A stretch of DNA of 64,000 bases from Shewanella corallii (GCF_023349125.1 NZ_JAKIKT010000001.1:248001-312000), one strand, 5' to 3'. Positions 8,445 through 17,583 are shown, counted from the stretch's first letter. Numbers and translations: made by a program. The notes: generated by a model from the letters alone, not told the origin.

Positions 8445-8951
8445 ATGAAACTTTTCAAAATAATGGTGGTTTTGGCATTTATGCCTATGCAGTTGACAGC
8501 CAATGATAAAGTCGCGTTTCCCGATAATTATCAGCAAGGGTTCACTGAATACCTTTCTCTGGACCGCACCCAAAACCCGGATCAGTTTATTCGTCTGTTT
8601 GCCAACGATGTGGCTATGAAAGGGACGAACAGCTCTGGCGGCCTGGACCAGGGTTCAGTATTGGTGGCCGAGATCTACTCAGTGAAGAAGGATCAGCAGG
8701 GCAAGGTGGTCACCAGCGCTCTGGGGCGCAGAGTTAAAGATAAACTGCTACTGGTCGCCGTGATGGAAAAGCAGCCCGGTTTTGGTGACGGACAAGCTCC
8801 CAATTTCAATCTTCATACCGGCGACTGGGATTTTGCGACTTACAAACCCAATGGCGAACTGGCAAAGAAAAATCTGGATGCCTGCCGCGCCTGTCATGCC
8901 CCTTTGACTCAATCTGACTTTCTGTTCTCCATTGAGCATTTGGGTAACTGA
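8445..8951 (+). CDS. Cytochrome P460 family protein (periplasmic c-type haem protein)
   Basis: 168 residues from ATG 8445, preceded by GAGGAG at a good spacing; an upstream in-frame extension would precede the signal peptide and is rejected. The signal peptide (about 1-20, ending LTAN) is followed by a compact domain with VLVAEIYSVKK and GDWDFATYKPNGE, and a single haem attachment site CRACH at residues 147-151 near the C-terminus. The P460 family includes hydroxylamine- and NO-handling haem proteins in nitrifiers and cytochrome c'-beta type NO binders; the role here is not determined. It is divergent from an OhrR/MarR-like regulator. Confidence 0.82.
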   Translation: MKLFKIMVVLAFMPMQLTANDKVAFPDNYQQGFTEYLSLDRTQNPDQFIRLFANDVAMKGTNSSGGLDQGSVLVAEIYSVKKDQQGKVVTSALGRRVKDKLLLVAVMEKQPGFGDGQAPNFNLHTGDWDFATYKPNGELAKKNLDACRACHAPLTQSDFLFSIEHLGN

Positions 8952-9140
8952 GCAGGCGGATAAAGCAGATTGGAAACTTAGCGGCCAACCGACGCTAACA
9001 GAGATGGTGTAGGTTTTATATCGCTATTGGTCTATTGAAAAAGCAATCCCTGTTCTGTATTGCTACTGGGGGCGGTATCAACTATCCAGCTTACTGGCGC
9101 AGGATCAGTCCGCCGACCAGAGACTGATAGGAGAAAATGG

Positions 9141-9566
9141 ATGGAAGTGACGTTAGTCAAAAGCTCTGATCCCTTGTTTGCGGAACGCCTCGCCAAAGCA
9201 AATATGGACACTTACTATCAGGCTCGCGGGAAAGTATGGGATCACCAAGGGTTTTTGGTTGGCTGGGAAGCGTTGGATAACTATGACATTTATGCAGACA
9301 ACGAGCGTATCGGTATTGTTTGTCTGAAGTATAGTGATGACACGACTTTACTGTGGGACCTGCAGATACTGCCCGAATTGCAGGGGAAAGGTATGGGGTC
9401 CAGGTGCATGGATTTGGTGATTAAGCATGCCCGCCAACGTGGATCTGCCAACTTGGCTTTAAACGTGTTCAGTGAAAATCCCGCAATTAAACTCTATGAA
9501 TCAAAAGGTTTTATTCGGACCTCTGAAGCTAAGGGGCTGATTAATATGCAACTTCCACTAAGTTGA
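9141..9566 (+). CDS. GNAT family N-acetyltransferase
   Basis: 141 residues from ATG 9141, which follows AGGAG at 9129-9133. The acetyl-CoA binding motif A is LQILPELQGKGMGSRCMD (Q-x-x-G-x-G/A), followed by the NLALNVFSENPAIKLYESKGF motif B region typical of GNAT enzymes acting on amino groups of small molecules or proteins. The substrate cannot be inferred. Single gene. Confidence 0.85.
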   Translation: MEVTLVKSSDPLFAERLAKANMDTYYQARGKVWDHQGFLVGWEALDNYDIYADNERIGIVCLKYSDDTTLLWDLQILPELQGKGMGSRCMDLVIKHARQRGSANLALNVFSENPAIKLYESKGFIRTSEAKGLINMQLPLS

Positions 9567-9658
9567 TAACAGCTACCTTCGCCGCATTCCGGCACTGCGC
9601 TCTCCTCTCAACAGCAAAGATTCTGGTCAGGATACTTGTTTGCTGAACTCAGTCGAAG

Positions 9659-9685
9659 ATTGGGAAAGCCAATACAAGATGGGCT
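9659..9685. repeat. Short dispersed intergenic repeat, copy 2
   Basis: 27-bp element matching 5079-5105 at 24 positions. Lies in the gap after the GNAT gene. Confidence 0.45.
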
Positions 9686-9742
9686 GACACAGTAAGCCGG
9701 GCGGTGTAACTGCGACTGGGACCTTAATTACAAGGGCGCAGG

Positions 9743-10072
9743 CTACTTGAACTCTGACGCTTGGATCAGCAAGTGTTTAAGGGCGTCAAAATCCACCTCA
9801 TTAATGGATTTGAAGTTGATATGACGGCGGGTTTTGCCTGTGCCCAGCAGCAGCTTTTTCGGGTCATCCAGTTGCATACCATGGCTGATAGACACCTGCA
9901 CATGGGCAGCATAGATAAACACGCCACAGAACTGGCCCTCTTTCAATTCAGGCTTGAGGGTAAACAGGGTGCCACCATACTTGCTGACGCGAGAGGCATT
10001 GGGAACAGATTCCTGAATAAAGGCTTCCAGCTGATCCGCCAGGGGTAACAGGTCCAGAGGTTGAGTCGTCAT
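9743..10072 (-). CDS. DUF1801 (YdhG-like) small protein
   Basis: 109 residues. The pattern SKYGGTLFTLKPE, FCGVFIYAAHVQVSISHG, then LLGTGKTRRHINFKSINEVD matches small DUF1801/YdhG-type alpha-beta proteins. Their biochemical role is unknown. Single gene with its own upstream gap. Confidence 0.7.
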   Translation of the reverse strand: MTTQPLDLLPLADQLEAFIQESVPNASRVSKYGGTLFTLKPELKEGQFCGVFIYAAHVQVSISHGMQLDDPKKLLLGTGKTRRHINFKSINEVDFDALKHLLIQASEFK

Positions 10073-10244
10073 AATCCGATGAGTCCTTTAAGTGGTCTGT
10101 CTATTGTCTTTGGTTGTTGGCCAAAAACAATCACCCAACAATCTATTACTGTCGGATAACCCAGGTATAAGCCGGGCGCTGAAGGCAAATTAACAGCGTC
10201 AGACGCTCGGCTTTAGTCAGGGGGATTAACATCACCAGCGATAG

Positions 10245-11252
10245 TTAACGCACAGAGCTGGTTCGTCCAAAGTACTCATCTGACTCATATAGCTTAATGA
10301 TGTCTTCCAGTTGGGTTTCTTCATTATTGGCCATCAATTTGTGGGTCAGGGCACTGAGCTTTATCAAAATATCTTTGCACTCAACCTGGGCGGAGGATAC
10401 CTGCTTGCAAGCCAGCCAGAGTATTTGTGCATACAGGCGTTGTTGATTGCGTATCAGGTTACCTGCCAGGTTGATGTTGATATGCACTAAAAGCTGAGTG
10501 TTGTCTGTCAGTGTGTTGTTGTCCCGGCGCTCCCGGAATTCAGGCTCTTTGCCTGATGGAACAAAACTGTCCACCCATTTGTCATAGTCAGCATCGGCTA
10601 ACAGGGCGTAGGAGCGACTGATAAATGACCCATCATTCATCAGTAAATCGACTTTCTCTGAGTCTTCAACATCCTGTGGTGCAGACTCCAATAGCGAATT
10701 GGCATATTGAGTGAGTTGGTGAAACTCTTTTAACAGCGCCACATAGCCAGTGTTGATACTGTCGTGGGCATGGCCTATTTCCCGGATGTCCTGCTGCAGC
10801 GCAGTGAGGAACTTTTCACCACCGGACAGAGAGTCGAGCACAGGAACCAAAGAGTATCTGCGCTTTTGGATAGCTTCGTAATAAATGTCCACGTGGTGGC
10901 GGATTTGTTCGAGGGACTCAACCAGTTTATCAATTTCTCCGGGACGGTTGGTCAGGTAGCGTTCCAGCGCAGCAAATGGCGATTCACTTTGAGTATTGAC
11001 CCGACGGCGTATTGGGCTGGTGAATTGGGTGCAGGACTGCACCATATCGCTGAAGCTGGTTTCAAATTCGCTGAGGATGGTTTGCACCTTCTCCAGCGAA
11101 GCAACCCGTGCTTGCTCATTCAAGCCCAGCTGACGTTCTTTCGATGCGCGCCGACGACTCTCTAAACTCCATGAAATTAAAGCGCCAATAATGGTAACAC
11201 TGGTGGCGATATCAAATCCGAGCTGAACTTGCTCTGTAAGCATGCTGGGCAC
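10245..11252 (-). CDS. Hypothetical membrane-anchored protein with coiled-coil body
   Basis: I do not recognise the family. It has about 335 residues from a GTG at 11252, chosen because AAGGA lies 8 bases upstream; ATG 11243 and TTG 11258 are alternatives. One N-terminal membrane helix (GFDIATSVTIIGALISWSLE) is followed by a basic stretch (SRRRASKERQ) and a long helical, charged region, so the bulk is probably cytoplasmic. No catalytic motif is seen. It lies 116 bp downstream of the SUKH gene and could share its transcript. Confidence 0.65.
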   Translation of the reverse strand: MPSMLTEQVQLGFDIATSVTIIGALISWSLESRRRASKERQLGLNEQARVASLEKVQTILSEFETSFSDMVQSCTQFTSPIRRRVNTQSESPFAALERYLTNRPGEIDKLVESLEQIRHHVDIYYEAIQKRRYSLVPVLDSLSGGEKFLTALQQDIREIGHAHDSINTGYVALLKEFHQLTQYANSLLESAPQDVEDSEKVDLLMNDGSFISRSYALLADADYDKWVDSFVPSGKEPEFRERRDNNTLTDNTQLLVHININLAGNLIRNQQRLYAQILWLACKQVSSAQVECKDILIKLSALTHKLMANNEETQLEDIIKLYESDEYFGRTSSVR

Positions 11253-11374
11253 AGTCAATTTCCTTTTGTTTGTGTCTTGAGTGGATAGATAGTGTGCCTA
11301 ACAATTGTTAATTGCAAGTGTGTTCTTTGTTGATTTTGTTCAAGTTTGTTTGGAGCTTTCTCCGGCTAAGTTAT

Positions 11375-11926
11375 TCAGAGAATCTTATCGTCAGGAATAT
11401 TAAAGTCCGGTTCCTCGGGGGAGTGGTTTTCAACGACCATGGTGAGGAGTTGGTTAAAAGAATCTGCCAGTTTGACCATATAGTCTTCATCGTCAAATGC
11501 ACCCCAGGGCTTCCAGCTACTGATGTAATAGATTTTTCCATAGCTCTGTTCTGATAAACCCATCACCAGCAGATCCCGTGACAATGAGTCTGCAATTACC
11601 AGTGTCTGTGGCGGAATTCGCTTGTCATCGCTACCTGAATACAATTCCGACGCATATAAGGTATCTCTGGCGTCGCTGAAGTGAGCCAGAAACGATAGTG
11701 AAATGCCGTTTATTCTGATATTTACCCGCTCATCGTCGACGAAGCTACGCATGCCATAGTGCTTCATTAACCAGCGATAGTCCTTTGGTAGCGGCGCGCC
11801 GGCAAACTTCTCCAGAGCGTCCAATTCGTCATCGCTGGACAGGTAAACATCTGCGTTTTCACCACTGTCTTCATCAATTTCAGCCCATTTAACTTGTTCA
11901 CACAGCCACTTTATCTCATGTGTCAT
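11375..11926 (-). CDS. SMI1/KNR4 (SUKH) family protein
   Basis: 183 residues from ATG 11926, preceded by GGAGAG; an upstream extension would overlap the previous gene. The SUKH core is seen as ELDALEKFAGAPLPKDYRWLMKHYG, followed by acidic and aromatic strands (SSWKPWGAFDDEDYMVKLADSFNQLL). SUKH proteins are best known as immunity proteins for polymorphic toxins and contact-dependent systems, and also occur as housekeeping scaffold-like proteins. It follows the RCC1-like reading frame by 4 bases, so it is co-transcribed with the Sel1/RCC1 group. No toxin domain is visible next to it. Confidence 0.78.
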   Translation of the reverse strand: MTHEIKWLCEQVKWAEIDEDSGENADVYLSSDDELDALEKFAGAPLPKDYRWLMKHYGMRSFVDDERVNIRINGISLSFLAHFSDARDTLYASELYSGSDDKRIPPQTLVIADSLSRDLLVMGLSEQSYGKIYYISSWKPWGAFDDEDYMVKLADSFNQLLTMVVENHSPEEPDFNIPDDKIL

Positions 11927-11930
11927 CGGG

Positions 11931-12719
11931 TTATCTCTCCAACCGGTAACGGGTGATATCGAGGTTTTTCGGGTAATAAAAGCGATAGGTGCGACCATCA
12001 CTTCGGGTTGCCAGCATTGACTGATCCTCGCTGCCACTGGGTCTCAGATCACTCCAGGTAAAGCGATTGATTTCAGGATCATTCATCAGCGCCTGATCGG
12101 CGTCTATCATGTTGTAGTAAATATTCCATACGGACAGTTGCCCATCGTCCGATATGCTCATCACAACAAAACCATAGCCACTGCCAAGACGAGGTGCCGA
12201 GCGGACTGTTTTTACCCCTTCGGTCATCAGTGTTATTGGTTGCATAGGCGTGTTCTGGTGCCAGCAATTTAGGCCGCCTGTCGTGGTCACTCCACAGGCG
12301 TCTCTGCTGATATAGCCACCCAGTAATTGGCTATATTTGCCCGGGATCAGATAGCTGCCGCCATTCACACCCCATTGCCATATATTGCCATCGGCAGTCA
12401 GTGCCAGCAGGCTTGATTCCATGGCGCTGACAGAGGCAACATCCTTTTCCAAATCATGATAGATGGCCAGCAGCTCTTTCCATGAAGGAGCCCGTTTGTC
12501 CTGCCAGAGGGCTTCGTCAACTAAATACCCGCCCATTAATCTGGAGCCCCAACTGATCAGCTGACCATTGTTGAGTATGGCTGCGGAGGCCGCCCGGTTA
12601 TGGGTCAGGTCGCGGACACCGAATTCAAGCAAGGGCTCCAGGTCTTGATCGCTGGGGATGCAATCACGCTGACGGGTATCGACTATGACGCCGACTTGAC
12701 CGGTTTTTCGTTCAATCAC
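11931..12719 (-). CDS. RCC1-like beta-propeller part, in frame with the upstream Sel1 lipoprotein gene
   Basis: 262 residues from GTG 12719. RCC1-type repeat signatures recur: NGQLISWGS, DGNIWQWGVN, GGLNCWH, DGQLSVWN, consistent with a partial seven-bladed propeller. It has no signal peptide or good ribosome-binding site of its own. The frame is continuous with the upstream Sel1 lipoprotein gene: only one TAG codon (12738-12740) separates them, with six sense codons between that stop and the GTG. The preceding protein already ends in propeller-like text (DDGSFIIPEHHQLLPNGN). Most likely this is the C-terminal half of a single ~760-residue periplasmic lipoprotein broken by a nonsense mutation, or a readthrough product. 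The SUKH gene follows by 4 bases. Confidence 0.65.
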   Translation of the reverse strand: MIERKTGQVGVIVDTRQRDCIPSDQDLEPLLEFGVRDLTHNRAASAAILNNGQLISWGSRLMGGYLVDEALWQDKRAPSWKELLAIYHDLEKDVASVSAMESSLLALTADGNIWQWGVNGGSYLIPGKYSQLLGGYISRDACGVTTTGGLNCWHQNTPMQPITLMTEGVKTVRSAPRLGSGYGFVVMSISDDGQLSVWNIYYNMIDADQALMNDPEINRFTWSDLRPSGSEDQSMLATRSDGRTYRFYYPKNLDITRYRLER

Positions 12720-12737
12720 CCAGCCGCAATGAGTACG

Positions 12738-12740
12738 CTA
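12738..12740 (-). other. Single in-frame amber codon splitting the Sel1-RCC1 frame
   Basis: TAG on the minus strand ends the Sel1 frame. The next six codons (CGT ACT CAT TGC GGC TGG) lead in frame into the RCC1-like frame. Confidence 0.85.
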
Positions 12741-14219
12741 GGCGTGACTGATATTGCCCTGCAGCACACTATTGTTTCCGTTCGGGAGAAGCTGGTGATG
12801 TTCCGGGATTATAAATGAGCCATCATCGAGCAATTTGCCGCTGGGCAATGGGACGACCGGGGAAGGGATGGCACTCAGATTATTGGCTGCCGCATTATTT
12901 TCGGTGTCATTGGCGCTGTGTTGCCAGTTTTGGGCATAGGCGGGATTGCTGAATCTGAATTGGTAATACTGAGCGATAGTGTGTTGGGACTCTTTATCGC
13001 CAAGCAGTGCCGCTTCGGTCAGCCAAACCAGATATTGCTCATGAACCGGCTGTTCTTTAGCCTTGTCTTTCATCCATACCGCGGCATCCTGATTATGATT
13101 CTGCGCAGCAATTTCAATGAATCTGCGCCTCACCGACTCCTTGAGCTCAGCTGTTGAGTAAAGATCAAATATCGCCTGAGTATGACCATAGTTAGCCGCC
13201 GACAACAGATAAGCCTGGGCTTTGTCCGGGTCAGCCATTACCCCCAGTCCCTGTTGATAATGCTGATGCAGCTGATACATGACGTCGGCCGAACGTTCTG
13301 CCTGAGATGCATATTCATAGGCTGCTGAATATTGTCCCTGCTTGAACATATACTGCGCCAACCTGGCGCGGGCGGAGAGGGCATAATCATCTTGCTGATT
13401 GGCAATTTGTTGCAACAGGGCGACGCCTTGTTGCTGCTCGTCATTGTTATCAGAATTGAGATAGAGTTCTGTCAATAACCAGCGCCCCTGAGGTAGCCCC
13501 AGCTCGGTAGCCTTCGAATAGTATTTGGCTGCCAGTTGTTCATTTGGTTCCACCTGCCAGCCATTGGCATAAATCACTCCCAGTCCCAACATCACATTAC
13601 GACTTTGGTGGTCGTCATTTTCAGCTGCAAGCAGATACTCCACACAGGTTTTGGATAAACGATAGCTGTATATGTTCAGGCAATGCCAGGCCATAAAGTT
13701 GGTGTGATCCGCGGCAATATAGTGTGAGGCATTTTTATGCATGGGCGGCAGTTTGATATCCGGGGCGCCCTCCATGTAAAGGGTTGCCATCTGGATTTTC
13801 GCCCACTCATTTTCCAGGTTGGCGGCTAACCTGAGGTAGTGCAGGCCCTTAACTTTGTCGGCATTGGGTAGCGTACCTTTAAGGTGCTGATTGGCAACGA
13901 AAGCGATGGTGTTTGGGATTCTATATCCCAGCTCAATCGCCTGTTCATACAGGGGTAAGACTCTGGCTTTCTCTTCCTGAGTTGCCGACTCATGGTTATA
14001 GATTCCTGCCAACACCGCCGTTGCCCAAGCGCTGCGGTGTTCGGTGCTTTCCAGCTCTTGTTTGATCTCGTCCCGCTGAGCCTGAGTTGGGTTTTCCAGT
14101 TGGTAATAGGCTTCAATTTGCTGATCCAGTTTTTGCTGCTGCTCTTCAATTGAGGCGCAACCTACTACTGAGAGCAGCAGGTAAACCCATAACGCGCGAC
14201 TCACTGCTTTTTCAAACAT
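12738..14219 (-). CDS. Sel1-repeat lipoprotein (N-terminal part of a split protein)
   Basis: 493 residues from an ATG preceded by AGGGAA. A lipobox LSVVGC at about residues 17-22 predicts a lipid-anchored envelope protein. The body is tetratricopeptide/Sel1-like helical repeats (AKYYSKATELGLPQGRWLL, DPDKAQAYLLSAANYGHTQAIFDLY, ESQHTIAQYYQ). Such proteins act as protein-interaction scaffolds. The last ~50 residues leave the repeat pattern and resemble a propeller blade, in frame with the RCC1-like region after one TAG, so the visible stop is probably premature. First gene of a group with the RCC1 part and the SUKH gene. Confidence 0.82.
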   Translation of the reverse strand: MFEKAVSRALWVYLLLSVVGCASIEEQQQKLDQQIEAYYQLENPTQAQRDEIKQELESTEHRSAWATAVLAGIYNHESATQEEKARVLPLYEQAIELGYRIPNTIAFVANQHLKGTLPNADKVKGLHYLRLAANLENEWAKIQMATLYMEGAPDIKLPPMHKNASHYIAADHTNFMAWHCLNIYSYRLSKTCVEYLLAAENDDHQSRNVMLGLGVIYANGWQVEPNEQLAAKYYSKATELGLPQGRWLLTELYLNSDNNDEQQQGVALLQQIANQQDDYALSARARLAQYMFKQGQYSAAYEYASQAERSADVMYQLHQHYQQGLGVMADPDKAQAYLLSAANYGHTQAIFDLYSTAELKESVRRRFIEIAAQNHNQDAAVWMKDKAKEQPVHEQYLVWLTEAALLGDKESQHTIAQYYQFRFSNPAYAQNWQHSANDTENNAAANNLSAIPSPVVPLPSGKLLDDGSFIIPEHHQLLPNGNNSVLQGNISHA

Positions 14220-14400
14220 CTTGTTCCCTGTCTTCCCGTCCTGGTGTTCGCCGTTGCCGGCTGATTATGAGCCTTCAATCCAGCAACCTGCTTTATCAAA
14301 GCCGGCGCCATCTGGTCTGAAAACGAGTCAATCTTTATAGTAGCAAGTGACCGGGGATGGGTGACATCGGATAACCGTCTAGGTTGATAGGGCTAAACTG

Positions 14401-14472
14401 CACCACAATCGCGTTGCTTTGTATAAAACAACGATAAAGGCGCAAAAGCCATCTTCAAAGGTCAACAGACCC
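14401..14472. repeat. Dispersed intergenic repeat, family 2, copy 2
   Basis: About 72 bp nearly identical to 8265-8339, same orientation. Ends just before the ribosome-binding site of the quinone oxidoreductase gene, so it may lie in that gene's leader. Confidence 0.75.
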
Positions 14473-14493
14473 TAATTAACTCAAGGAGCAGTG

Positions 14494-15522
14494 ATGCAGG
14501 CTTTCAATTTGCCAGAGACTTTTCAACATATTCAATTCACGCCGGGATGCTCACCGGAAGAGATGACGTTAGCCTCAAGCACTGTGCCCAGCCCCGATAC
14601 CAATCAGGTACTGATTAAGGTTCACGCCGCCGGGGTTAATGGGCCGGATATCGCCCAACGTAAAGGGGTATACCCCGCGCCGCCAAACGCCAGTCCGGTT
14701 CTGGGGCTTGAAGTGGCAGGAGAGGTCGTTGCGACAGGTCAGGGCGTTAGTCGCTGGCAATTGGGTGACAAAGTCTGTGCCCTGGTACCGGGTGGCGGCT
14801 ATGGCGAGTATGTGTTGACCCATGGCGACCACTGTCTGCCAGTGCCTGAAGGGATGGATATGCAGCACGCGGCGGTATTGCCTGAGGCGCTGTTTACCGT
14901 ATGGGGCAATCTGGTCATTCGTGGTCGGCTGCGAATGGGCGAAACTTTACTGGTGCATGGCGGCAGCGGCGGTATTGGCAGCAGCGCTATTTTGGTGGGT
15001 AAAGCGCTGGGGGCCAGAGTAATAGTGACCTGTGGCAGCAGTGACAAGTGCGCTTACTGCCTGCAGCTGGGCGCTGATGCCGCTCTTAACTATAAAGATG
15101 AAGAGCTATTGGAGCAGATCCTGAAAGTCACTGCTAGTGCCCGAGCCAGTGCCAGCACGGAGGGCGGAGTGGATCTGGTGCTGGATCAGGCCGGAGGCGG
15201 TATGGTGAATCTGAGCCTGAAGGCACTCAATACCGATGGCCGTATTGTGTCTGTGGCGATGCAGCAGTCACGTACTGCTGAGATAGAGATTTTCCGCTTA
15301 ATGGCCAAGCGCATCACCTGGACCGGTTCAACGCTGAGACCGCAATCGGATGCGGCCAAGGCGGAGATTGCCAAACAACTTGAACAGACGTTCTGGCCAA
15401 CCCTGGCGGGTAACACTGAGTTGCTGCCAATTTATGCCAGCTTTCCTCTTGCAGACGTGGCCAAAGCTCACACTCTGATGGAGTCAGGGCAGCACAGAGG
15501 CAAGATAGTGTTGACCTTGTAA
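14494..15522 (+). CDS. NAD(P)H-quinone oxidoreductase, zinc-independent MDR family
   Basis: 342 residues from ATG 14494 (AAGGAG just upstream; a GTG at 14491 is too close to it). The medium-chain reductase fold is clear: AAGVNGPDIAQRKGVYP near the N-terminus, substrate loop GLEVAGEVVATG, and the NADPH-binding motif VHGGSGGIGSSAI at about 155-167. The catalytic zinc ligands of alcohol dehydrogenases are absent. It matches the QorA/PIG3 (TP53I3-like) quinone reductase subgroup, which detoxifies quinones or aldehydes in the cytoplasm. Single gene ended by a strong hairpin terminator. Confidence 0.88.
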   Translation: MQAFNLPETFQHIQFTPGCSPEEMTLASSTVPSPDTNQVLIKVHAAGVNGPDIAQRKGVYPAPPNASPVLGLEVAGEVVATGQGVSRWQLGDKVCALVPGGGYGEYVLTHGDHCLPVPEGMDMQHAAVLPEALFTVWGNLVIRGRLRMGETLLVHGGSGGIGSSAILVGKALGARVIVTCGSSDKCAYCLQLGADAALNYKDEELLEQILKVTASARASASTEGGVDLVLDQAGGGMVNLSLKALNTDGRIVSVAMQQSRTAEIEIFRLMAKRITWTGSTLRPQSDAAKAEIAKQLEQTFWPTLAGNTELLPIYASFPLADVAKAHTLMESGQHRGKIVLTL

Positions 15523-15545
15523 ATGCAGCGGGTCGTAAAAATCAA

Positions 15546-15577
15546 AAAGACCCAGATGGCAATTCATCTGGGTCTTT
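15546..15577. terminator. Bidirectional rho-independent terminator
   Basis: A perfect 13-bp stem (AAAGACCCAGATG / CATCTGGGTCTTT) with a 6-base loop lies between converging genes. Confidence 0.85.
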
Positions 15578-15597
15578 ATATTCAGTGGAACAAAGCG

Positions 15598-17340
15598 TTA
15601 CTTCAGCTTGGCCAGATAAGCCAGGATCTCCTGCTTGTTATCCCGGACCCGGTACAGGGTATCCATAATCGGCTTGATCAGCTCGTGGGCATTTGCGTTG
15701 TTGGCCTTGTCTGTTAACCAGGACTTGACGAAAACAGCTGTGATAAACGCACCAAACAATCCTGTTGGCAGTTCCCATTGACGGGTGTAGTAAGCCAGTG
15801 CGCTGCAACCGGCCGCTGCCAAAAACACAATAAACTTGGCCCACATACTGGTCTCACCATATTCATGGATAGACTCAGGCATCTCCCAGCGACCCTTGCT
15901 GATGTTGTAGTAGTACTCGCCATAACGTCGGTATCTGTCGTTTCGCTCTCTGCGTGAGTAGCCTATCAGCAGATAATCGCCCACATCGGTATGGCTCATC
16001 AGTGATTCTGGCAACCACTGCTCGAAGACTTCGCCCAGTTCATCTTCCACGGTAATCTTGCCATTCAGCTTGGAATCCCTAACGCGATAGCTGTGGGTTT
16101 CATATTTCGAATCCACTACATTACCGTATCGATTCTTATAGTCGGTACGAATGGTTTCTGTATGGGTTACATCGCTGACGCTGGTATTCATGTTGCGATC
16201 GGTCACCTGCACCATATAGCACCAGGCACTGCCATCAAATTTCTCATTGGTTCGCAGTACGTAGCGGTAGATAAAGTCCTGTTTGTGGGAGACGTAAAAC
16301 TCTTTCATCTTCTCCAGACGCATCTCGCGGATACTCTTGCGGGCTGGTGTCTGCGCCTCTGGTTCGGTTTCGCACACTTGTAGTTGCGTATCTGCGGTGG
16401 CGCTCATAGCGACACTCGTGTCAGCACTCATCTCCGCATCCATATTAGAAACTGTGTCAAACTCAGCTTCCAGGTCTGGCTGGGCTTGCAACACTTTGGC
16501 CGGGGATGACTGGCTCTCGCCGCAGTGGGGACAGTAGCCAAGATTCGCCTGAATGCGCGACTCACAACCTGCGCAGAAGATATCGTCGTCCAGGCTTGGG
16601 CGCTCCACTCGGTGAAAGCCCAGTTGGTATTTGCTGACCTCAAGTATTTTGGCGATGGTCGCTTTAATGCTTTCTTTGCGGGCATGGCATTTATGGAAGT
16701 TGTTCAGGCTGGCGTTATACCAGGGAACCATGCAGGCGATACTGATAAAGATACCCATCACAATGGAGCCGTCACCCAGGTCAGACACGCCTGCCACAAT
16801 GGCCGTGGCAATAAAGGCCAGCAGCAGGCCGAAAAAGAATGTGCCGACAATACTGGGCTTACTGCAGTCATAGTGATTGGTCATGGTGGATACCTGACCA
16901 TCATCATTGTGTAGTATCACCCCGCCAGCCAGTTGGTCGTTGGTCACTATGCCCTTGGCGGCGCTGTTCAATTTGTAAGTCAGGGAGATACTGGTTGGCT
17001 CAAGCAGGGTGATGACATCGCCGACCTTTAAACTATTAAAAGCCTTATTCTCGGCATTGATGCTGATCTGTTTGATTTCACCCTCGGTGCTTTCCAGAGT
17101 GATCCACCAGTAGGAGTAAGTGATGCTGTCGTTACCGCCCGTGTTGTGGCGTTTGTAATGAAAGCTACGGGTGAGACGACCGGTAAATACTTTGGCATCC
17201 GGGCAGGACTGACTCAGGTCAGTCAGCAGCTCAGGTTCAAGATCTGTCAGTGTCAGCAGTTTTCTGGTTTCCTGAATCCCCTCTCCGCACTGAGTACAAA
17301 ATTTATCCTGAAGATAGAGAGCGTTACCGCAATGGTGCAT
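15598..17340 (-). CDS. Hypothetical zinc-ribbon membrane protein
   Basis: 580 residues; the family is not recognised. Two zinc-ribbon-like modules are visible: an N-terminal one (CGNAL then CTQCG, about residues 4-18) and a second near 252-273 (CAGCESR then CPHCGES). A pair of membrane helices lies at about 167-210, and another pair near 510-560 (FIVFLAAAGCSALAYY, LFGAFITAVFVKSWL). Between them are two soluble beta-rich domains with similar wording (YSYWWITLES and WCYMVQVTD), suggesting an internal duplication of a PH- or OB-like domain. An in-frame TGA just upstream of the ATG fixes the start. Single gene converging on the quinone reductase. Confidence 0.75.
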   Translation of the reverse strand: MHHCGNALYLQDKFCTQCGEGIQETRKLLTLTDLEPELLTDLSQSCPDAKVFTGRLTRSFHYKRHNTGGNDSITYSYWWITLESTEGEIKQISINAENKAFNSLKVGDVITLLEPTSISLTYKLNSAAKGIVTNDQLAGGVILHNDDGQVSTMTNHYDCSKPSIVGTFFFGLLLAFIATAIVAGVSDLGDGSIVMGIFISIACMVPWYNASLNNFHKCHARKESIKATIAKILEVSKYQLGFHRVERPSLDDDIFCAGCESRIQANLGYCPHCGESQSSPAKVLQAQPDLEAEFDTVSNMDAEMSADTSVAMSATADTQLQVCETEPEAQTPARKSIREMRLEKMKEFYVSHKQDFIYRYVLRTNEKFDGSAWCYMVQVTDRNMNTSVSDVTHTETIRTDYKNRYGNVVDSKYETHSYRVRDSKLNGKITVEDELGEVFEQWLPESLMSHTDVGDYLLIGYSRRERNDRYRRYGEYYYNISKGRWEMPESIHEYGETSMWAKFIVFLAAAGCSALAYYTRQWELPTGLFGAFITAVFVKSWLTDKANNANAHELIKPIMDTLYRVRDNKQEILAYLAKLK

Positions 17341-17583
17341 TGGTCATCCTTACTACGAGCCTGAAATAAACCGGGGCAGATTAGCCGAATGCACCGGAAT
17401 TGGAGAGGCCGGTATGAATCTGGCTGGAGAATTTGTGAAATGCTTCAACAAAGTCGGCAAATGACGCTTGTTTAAGCCTGAATAAAATCAGGTTTTCAGC
17501 CGAAGTCCGACGGCAAAGGCTGACGCCTTGTCTTTTATTGGGGAATAAGGTGGCGGGTTATTATTGGGTGTTTAAAAGGAGTT

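Noticed and set aside
12738..12740. TAG in the Sel1/RCC1 frame as a pyrrolysine codon
   Set aside because: No pylT/pylS or methylamine genes are visible and the organism type does not use pyrrolysine.
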